Shown in pieces: positions 12,509-15,306 of a stretch of DNA of 15,306 bases (position 1 is its first letter; the number at the start of each line of letters is the position of its first letter). Source of the stretch: JBOHPP01 sp050731755 (GTDB taxonomy: Bacteria; Methylomirabilota; Methylomirabilia; Rokubacteriales; CSP1-6); contig JBOHPP010000040.1 of the NCBI GenBank assembly GCA_050731755.1, positions 1-15,306 of the forward strand. Reading direction: 5' to 3'. Below the pieces are notes generated by a model, which saw only the letters and a program-made list of their open reading frames with translations, did not search any database and was not told where the DNA came from. A program made the position numbers and the translations under genes.

Positions 12509-13156
12509 TCAGCGGATGGTGACGTAGGTGGCGAGTTGGCGCTCGTGGCCCAGGCGATCGGCGGCTTGGCGGGCCTCGTCGCGAGTCGCGAAGGTGCCCA
12601 CCCGCACCCGGAAGCGGGCGCCGGCCGCCACGTCGAGGGCGGCGACGTAGGCGTCGTGGCCGACCTCGCTGAGCGTGACCCGCATCGTCTCCGCCTGCTC
12701 CCGGGTCTTGAACGCGCCGACCTGGATGGTGAAGCGCCGGTCGGGCAACGCGGCGGCGGCCGGGCCGCGCGTTTCCACGGGGCTGGGCGCCTCCGGCCGA
12801 ATCGCCTCCAGCGCCTTGTTGGATTTCGCCGATCGCTCGCTGCGCTCGGGTCTCAGCGGCGATGGCGGCGCCGCGAGCGGCGCGGTCAGTTCGCGATAAA
12901 AGGTCAACACGGGCGCCACCGGTGATCTTGGAGCGGGTGCCGCCAGCCCGGGTCGGGACGTGGGTGGCCTGTCCGAGGTAGTCGTGGCCCCGCTTGCATC
13001 GACGCGCGTGGCGACGCCCAGGGAGGGCAGGAGTCCCGGCCAGCGCCGGCCTGCGGAGACGCCGATCGCGAAACTCGTGCCCAGCACGGTGAGCACGCCG
13101 AGGACGAACAGGAACGTTCCCACGCGGCTCTCGCCAGTCCCAGCCCGCCGTCTCAC
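12509..13156 (-). CDS. SPOR-domain membrane protein (FtsN-like architecture)
   Basis: A 215-residue single-pass protein. It has a short basic cytoplasmic tail (MRRRAGTGESR), a transmembrane helix (about 12-34), and a Pro/Ala/Ser-rich extracytoplasmic linker (about 50-138). A C-terminal SPOR domain (141-214) shows two repeats, RFTIQVGAFKTREQAE (141-156) and RFRVRVGTFATRDEAR (181-196). SPOR domains bind denuded glycan strands at the division septum, so a role in cell division or wall remodelling is likely, though not proven as FtsN. The GTG at 13156 overlaps the argS stop as GTGA. Longer in-frame readings lie inside argS and are rejected. Following argS is a recurrent position for SPOR proteins. 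Confidence 0.88.
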   Translation of the reverse strand: MRRRAGTGESRVGTFLFVLGVLTVLGTSFAIGVSAGRRWPGLLPSLGVATRVDASGATTTSDRPPTSRPGLAAPAPRSPVAPVLTFYRELTAPLAAPPSPLRPERSERSAKSNKALEAIRPEAPSPVETRGPAAAALPDRRFTIQVGAFKTREQAETMRVTLSEVGHDAYVAALDVAAGARFRVRVGTFATRDEARQAADRLGHERQLATYVTIR

Positions 13157-14847
13157 ATGCTCTCCGGAGCGCTGACGCCCAGCAGACCCAACCCGTTGGC
13201 GATCGCCTCTCCCACGCCGGTGATCAGCGCCAGTCGCGCGAGCATCAGGCTCTGGTCGGGTTGGATCACGCGATGCGCCTTGTAATAGGGATGAAAGACG
13301 CCGGCCACCTCGTACAGCCAGTAGGCCACGCGGTGGGGCTCCAGGGCGCGGGCGGCGCCGGCCACGACGTCGGGAAAGCCGACGAGTCGCTTCATCAAGG
13401 CCAGCTCCTCGGGCAGGGTCAGCGGCCCGAGGTCGATCTGGCTCCACGGGGGCACGCGGATGCCCTGCTCGGCCACCTGCTTCCAGATCGAGCGGACCCG
13501 CGCGTGCGCGTACTGCACGTAGTACACGGGGTTCTCGGCCGACTGCCGGGTGACCACGGCGAGGTCGAACTCCAATGGGCTGTCGTGGCGCCGGGTGAGG
13601 AAGGTGAAGCGCGCGGCGTCGCGACCGACCTCCTCCAGCAGCTCGCCCATCAGCACGAACTCACCGCGCCGCTTGGACATGCGTACGGGCTGGCCGTCCC
13701 GCAGGAGCGTGACCAGCTGGACGATGAGGACCTCGAACGTCCCCGGCGGGTGGCCCAGCGCCTCCACGGCTGCCTTGAGGCGAGGCACATAGCCGTGGTG
13801 GTCGGGACCGAAGAGGTCGATCACCCGGTCAGCGTCGGTGAACTTCACGTAATGATGGTTGGCCACGTCCACCGCAAAGTACGTCAGCTCGCCGTTCGAG
13901 CGGCGCAGGACGCGGTCCTTGTCGTCGCCGAACTCGGGGGAGCGGAACCACACCGCGCCCTCGTGGTCGTGCACGAGGCCGCGGGCGCGCAGCTCTTCGA
14001 GCGCCGCCTCCGCCAGCCCTTGGTCCCGGACGTCGCGCTGCTCGGACGTCCACCGGTCGAACTCCACGCCGTACTCGCGCAGCACCCGGCGCTGGTGGTC
14101 GATCACGCGGGCGACGACCCAGCGGCCGAAGTGATTGAGGCGATCTCGATCGGATGACGCCAGCTCCGAGAGCGCCTCGCTCATGCGAATCCTGTCGCCG
14201 GTCATGACGCCCCGCTCGCGCAGATACTCTTGAGCCATCTCGACGAGATACTCGCCGGGATAGCCGTCTTCGGGCAGCGCCACCTCCTCGCCCAGGGCCT
14301 GGCGGACGCGCGCCTCGAAGGACCGGGCCAGCGCCTCGAACTGCGTGCCGGCGTCGTTGACGTAGTAGTCGGTCGTCACCTGAGCGCCCTGGGCGCGGAG
14401 CAGGCGGGCCAGCGCGTCGCCGATGGCAGCGGCGCGGGCGTTGACGATGACGAGCGGTCCCGTGGGATTGGCCGAGACGAACTCCAGACGGATCCGCTGC
14501 CCGCGCAGGCTGTCCCCCCGCCCGTAGGTCTCGCCCGCGGCGAGCATCTCGCGCAACGCTGATGCGTACCACGACGGGGACAGCACGACGTTGATGAAGC
14601 CGGGGCCGGCCACCTCCAGGCGATCGACCTCGGGCATGGGCGGGAAGTGCTTGACGATCAGCTCGGCGACCTGCCGCGGGGGCCGGCGAGCGCTTCGGGC
14701 CAGGACCATCGCCGCGTTGGTGGCATAGTCCCCATGCTCGGCCTGACGCGGCACCTCCCACAAGCAGGTCTCAGGCTCGGGCAGCCCCGCCTGCGCCAGC
14801 GCCGTCCTCACCCCCTTGGTCAACCGCTCGGTGATGCTCGCGCTCAT
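13153..14847 (-). CDS. argS: Arginyl-tRNA synthetase with missing HIGH signature
   Basis: A 564-residue class I synthetase that charges tRNA-Arg. The N-terminal Add1 domain is at about 5-90. The Rossmann catalytic domain includes EFVSANPTGP (122-131), DYYVNDAGTQF (160-170), TYFAVDVANHHYVKF (322-336), DLFGPDHHGYVPRLKAA (344-360) and the KMSKS-equivalent VRMSKRRGEF (388-397). The DALR anticodon-binding domain (about 436-564) contains NPVYYVQYAHARVRSIWKQ. Where the family has LHxGHxR after ANPTGP, this protein reads LVIVNAR (132-138), so both HIGH histidines are absent. The DNA there is unambiguous in frame. The ATG at 14847 has GAGGTGAT about 10 nt upstream. It heads the minus-strand gene series and overlaps the SPOR gene. 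Confidence 0.95.
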   Translation of the reverse strand: MSASITERLTKGVRTALAQAGLPEPETCLWEVPRQAEHGDYATNAAMVLARSARRPPRQVAELIVKHFPPMPEVDRLEVAGPGFINVVLSPSWYASALREMLAAGETYGRGDSLRGQRIRLEFVSANPTGPLVIVNARAAAIGDALARLLRAQGAQVTTDYYVNDAGTQFEALARSFEARVRQALGEEVALPEDGYPGEYLVEMAQEYLRERGVMTGDRIRMSEALSELASSDRDRLNHFGRWVVARVIDHQRRVLREYGVEFDRWTSEQRDVRDQGLAEAALEELRARGLVHDHEGAVWFRSPEFGDDKDRVLRRSNGELTYFAVDVANHHYVKFTDADRVIDLFGPDHHGYVPRLKAAVEALGHPPGTFEVLIVQLVTLLRDGQPVRMSKRRGEFVLMGELLEEVGRDAARFTFLTRRHDSPLEFDLAVVTRQSAENPVYYVQYAHARVRSIWKQVAEQGIRVPPWSQIDLGPLTLPEELALMKRLVGFPDVVAGAARALEPHRVAYWLYEVAGVFHPYYKAHRVIQPDQSLMLARLALITGVGEAIANGLGLLGVSAPESM

Positions 14848-14867
14848 TCCTGCCGATCACCTCGACG

Positions 14868-14930
14868 AAGCTGTGGGCACCTAGGACAGCCCACCCTCGG
14901 CGTGAGCCTGGCTCGCGGGCCCCGCTACAG
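14868..14930. repeat. 63-bp direct repeat, copy 1
   Basis: It matches 15038-15100 at 56 of 63 positions by eye, 170 bp apart. It contains inverted repeats GTGGGC (14873-14878) with GCCCAC (14889-14894), GAGCC-T-GGCTC (14904-14914) and GCGGG-C-CCCGC. It lies 20 bp upstream of the argS start codon, so it may be part of the argS leader RNA. Confidence 0.8.
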
Positions 14931-15037
14931 ACGTCCAGACGAAAATCGCCGCGCTCTGGCGGCGATGACGCCCAATCATACTCACCGGCCTCGATCGTAC
15001 CGAAGAAAAAGGCGCCCCGGCCCTCCGAGCACAACGT

Positions 15038-15100
15038 AAGCTATGGGCACCTAGAACAGCCCACCCTCGGTCTGAGCCGGGCTCGCGGGCCACGCTACAA
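15038..15100. repeat. 63-bp direct repeat, copy 2
   Basis: Second copy of the repeat at 14868-14930. The first inverted repeat is kept as TGGGC...GCCCA. The second is kept as GAGCC-G-GGCTC (15074-15084), where the central base differs but the arms are unchanged. The third is partly broken (GCGGGCCACGC). Two copies without further periodic units do not make a CRISPR array. Confidence 0.8.
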
Positions 15101-15167
15101 AAACTCTGAAGCGCCGCACGGTGCTGACCGCAGTCTAGTCGAGTCTCACCTGACTCTAGCTAACACT

Positions 15168-15306
15168 CTAAAAATATGACCATATTACCGTTCCCAGAAC
15201 GAAAGCGAGGCCGGCGACCATCGCCGTGATGAGCGTGGCCGCGGCCTTCATGACGCGGATAGCGGCCTCGATGTCGCAAACGCCTGGGAGCCTTCCGTTA
15301 CCGAGC
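15168..15306 (-). CDS. C-terminal end of an unknown membrane protein, cut by window edge
   Basis: An open minus-strand frame enters from the right edge and ends at TAG (15170-15168) after 45 codons. The visible end contains CDIEAAIRVMKAAATLI followed by a hydrophobic helix, TAMVAGLAFVLGTVIW, and the last residues SYF. It would be a protein with a C-terminal membrane anchor. No family is recognised and the frame is short, so it could be chance. Base composition is a little less GC-rich than the neighbours. Confidence 0.35.
   Translation of the reverse strand, partial: LGNGRLPGVCDIEAAIRVMKAAATLITAMVAGLAFVLGTVIWSYF

Larger units (their letters stand above)
14848..15167. other. 320-bp stretch upstream of argS without a complete gene
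   Basis: No credible protein or tRNA gene was found. The stretch holds the argS leader, two copies of a hairpin-rich direct repeat, and a small inverted repeat, GAGTC-TCACCT-GACTC (15141-15156). The last 40 bp become more A/T-rich than the rest of the window. The argS promoter must lie here or further right, but no convincing -35/-10 pair was seen. Confidence 0.6.

Noticed and set aside
10739..12925. Long plus-strand open frame opposite ftsH
   Set aside because: It is antisense to the conserved AAA+ protease frame, with Leu/Val/Asp/His-rich sequence without family features. It even crosses the ftsH-SPOR gap.
14868..15100. CRISPR array
   Set aside because: Only two units, of 63 bp with 7 mismatches and a spacer of about 107 bp; no cas genes.
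14848..15167. tRNA gene upstream of argS
   Set aside because: No GGTTCGAATCC-like T-loop, no acceptor stem pairing and no CCA in either strand.

Overview
The window is about 15 kb of very GC-rich, gene-dense bacterial chromosome. It appears to come from a Gram-negative-type bacterium: there is a lipid A-type acyltransferase, a lipoprotein with a clear lipobox, GlmM, and an FtsN-like SPOR protein. The GC content, gene order and GC-rich intergenic hairpin repeats are reminiscent of uncultivated soil lineages such as Candidatus Rokubacteria/Methylomirabilota. That placement is inference, because no marker gene in the window settles it.

Left part (1-3602). Three overlapping minus-strand genes run off the left edge: a secreted protein with a possible papain-like fold, an LpxL-type acyltransferase, and the N-terminus of a beta-ketoacyl-ACP synthase. 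They look like part of a lipid or polyene assembly locus. Divergent from them is a plus-strand dihydroorotate dehydrogenase-like gene. It is followed by about 300 bp without a gene, which carries a tight row of DnaA-box-like 9-mers and a good sigma70-type promoter. That promoter leads to a small orphan gene of 80 codons.

Middle and right (3606-14847). All genes here lie on the minus strand and read, in transcription order: argS, a SPOR-domain protein, ftsH, folP, glmM, acpS, a lipoprotein of the N-formylglutamate amidohydrolase type, the bifunctional NAD(P)HX repair enzyme, tsaE, radC, and a VOC-fold protein. Many junctions overlap by 4-43 nt, which points to operon expression. The block combines translation (argS, and tsaE for tRNA t6A), envelope and division functions (SPOR, ftsH, glmM), cofactor supply (folP, acpS) and metabolite repair (nnrD).

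Three copies of a GC-rich hairpin repeat sit exactly at gene ends, after radC, tsaE and ftsH. The ftsH frame is split by one in-frame TAG where the family has a lysine. ArgRS lacks the HIGH signature. FolP lacks the conserved Arg of its STRP loop.

Right edge (14848-15306). About 320 bp hold no complete gene but contain two copies of a 63-bp hairpin-rich direct repeat. The last 139 bp are an open minus-strand frame that ends in a transmembrane helix and enters from outside the window.
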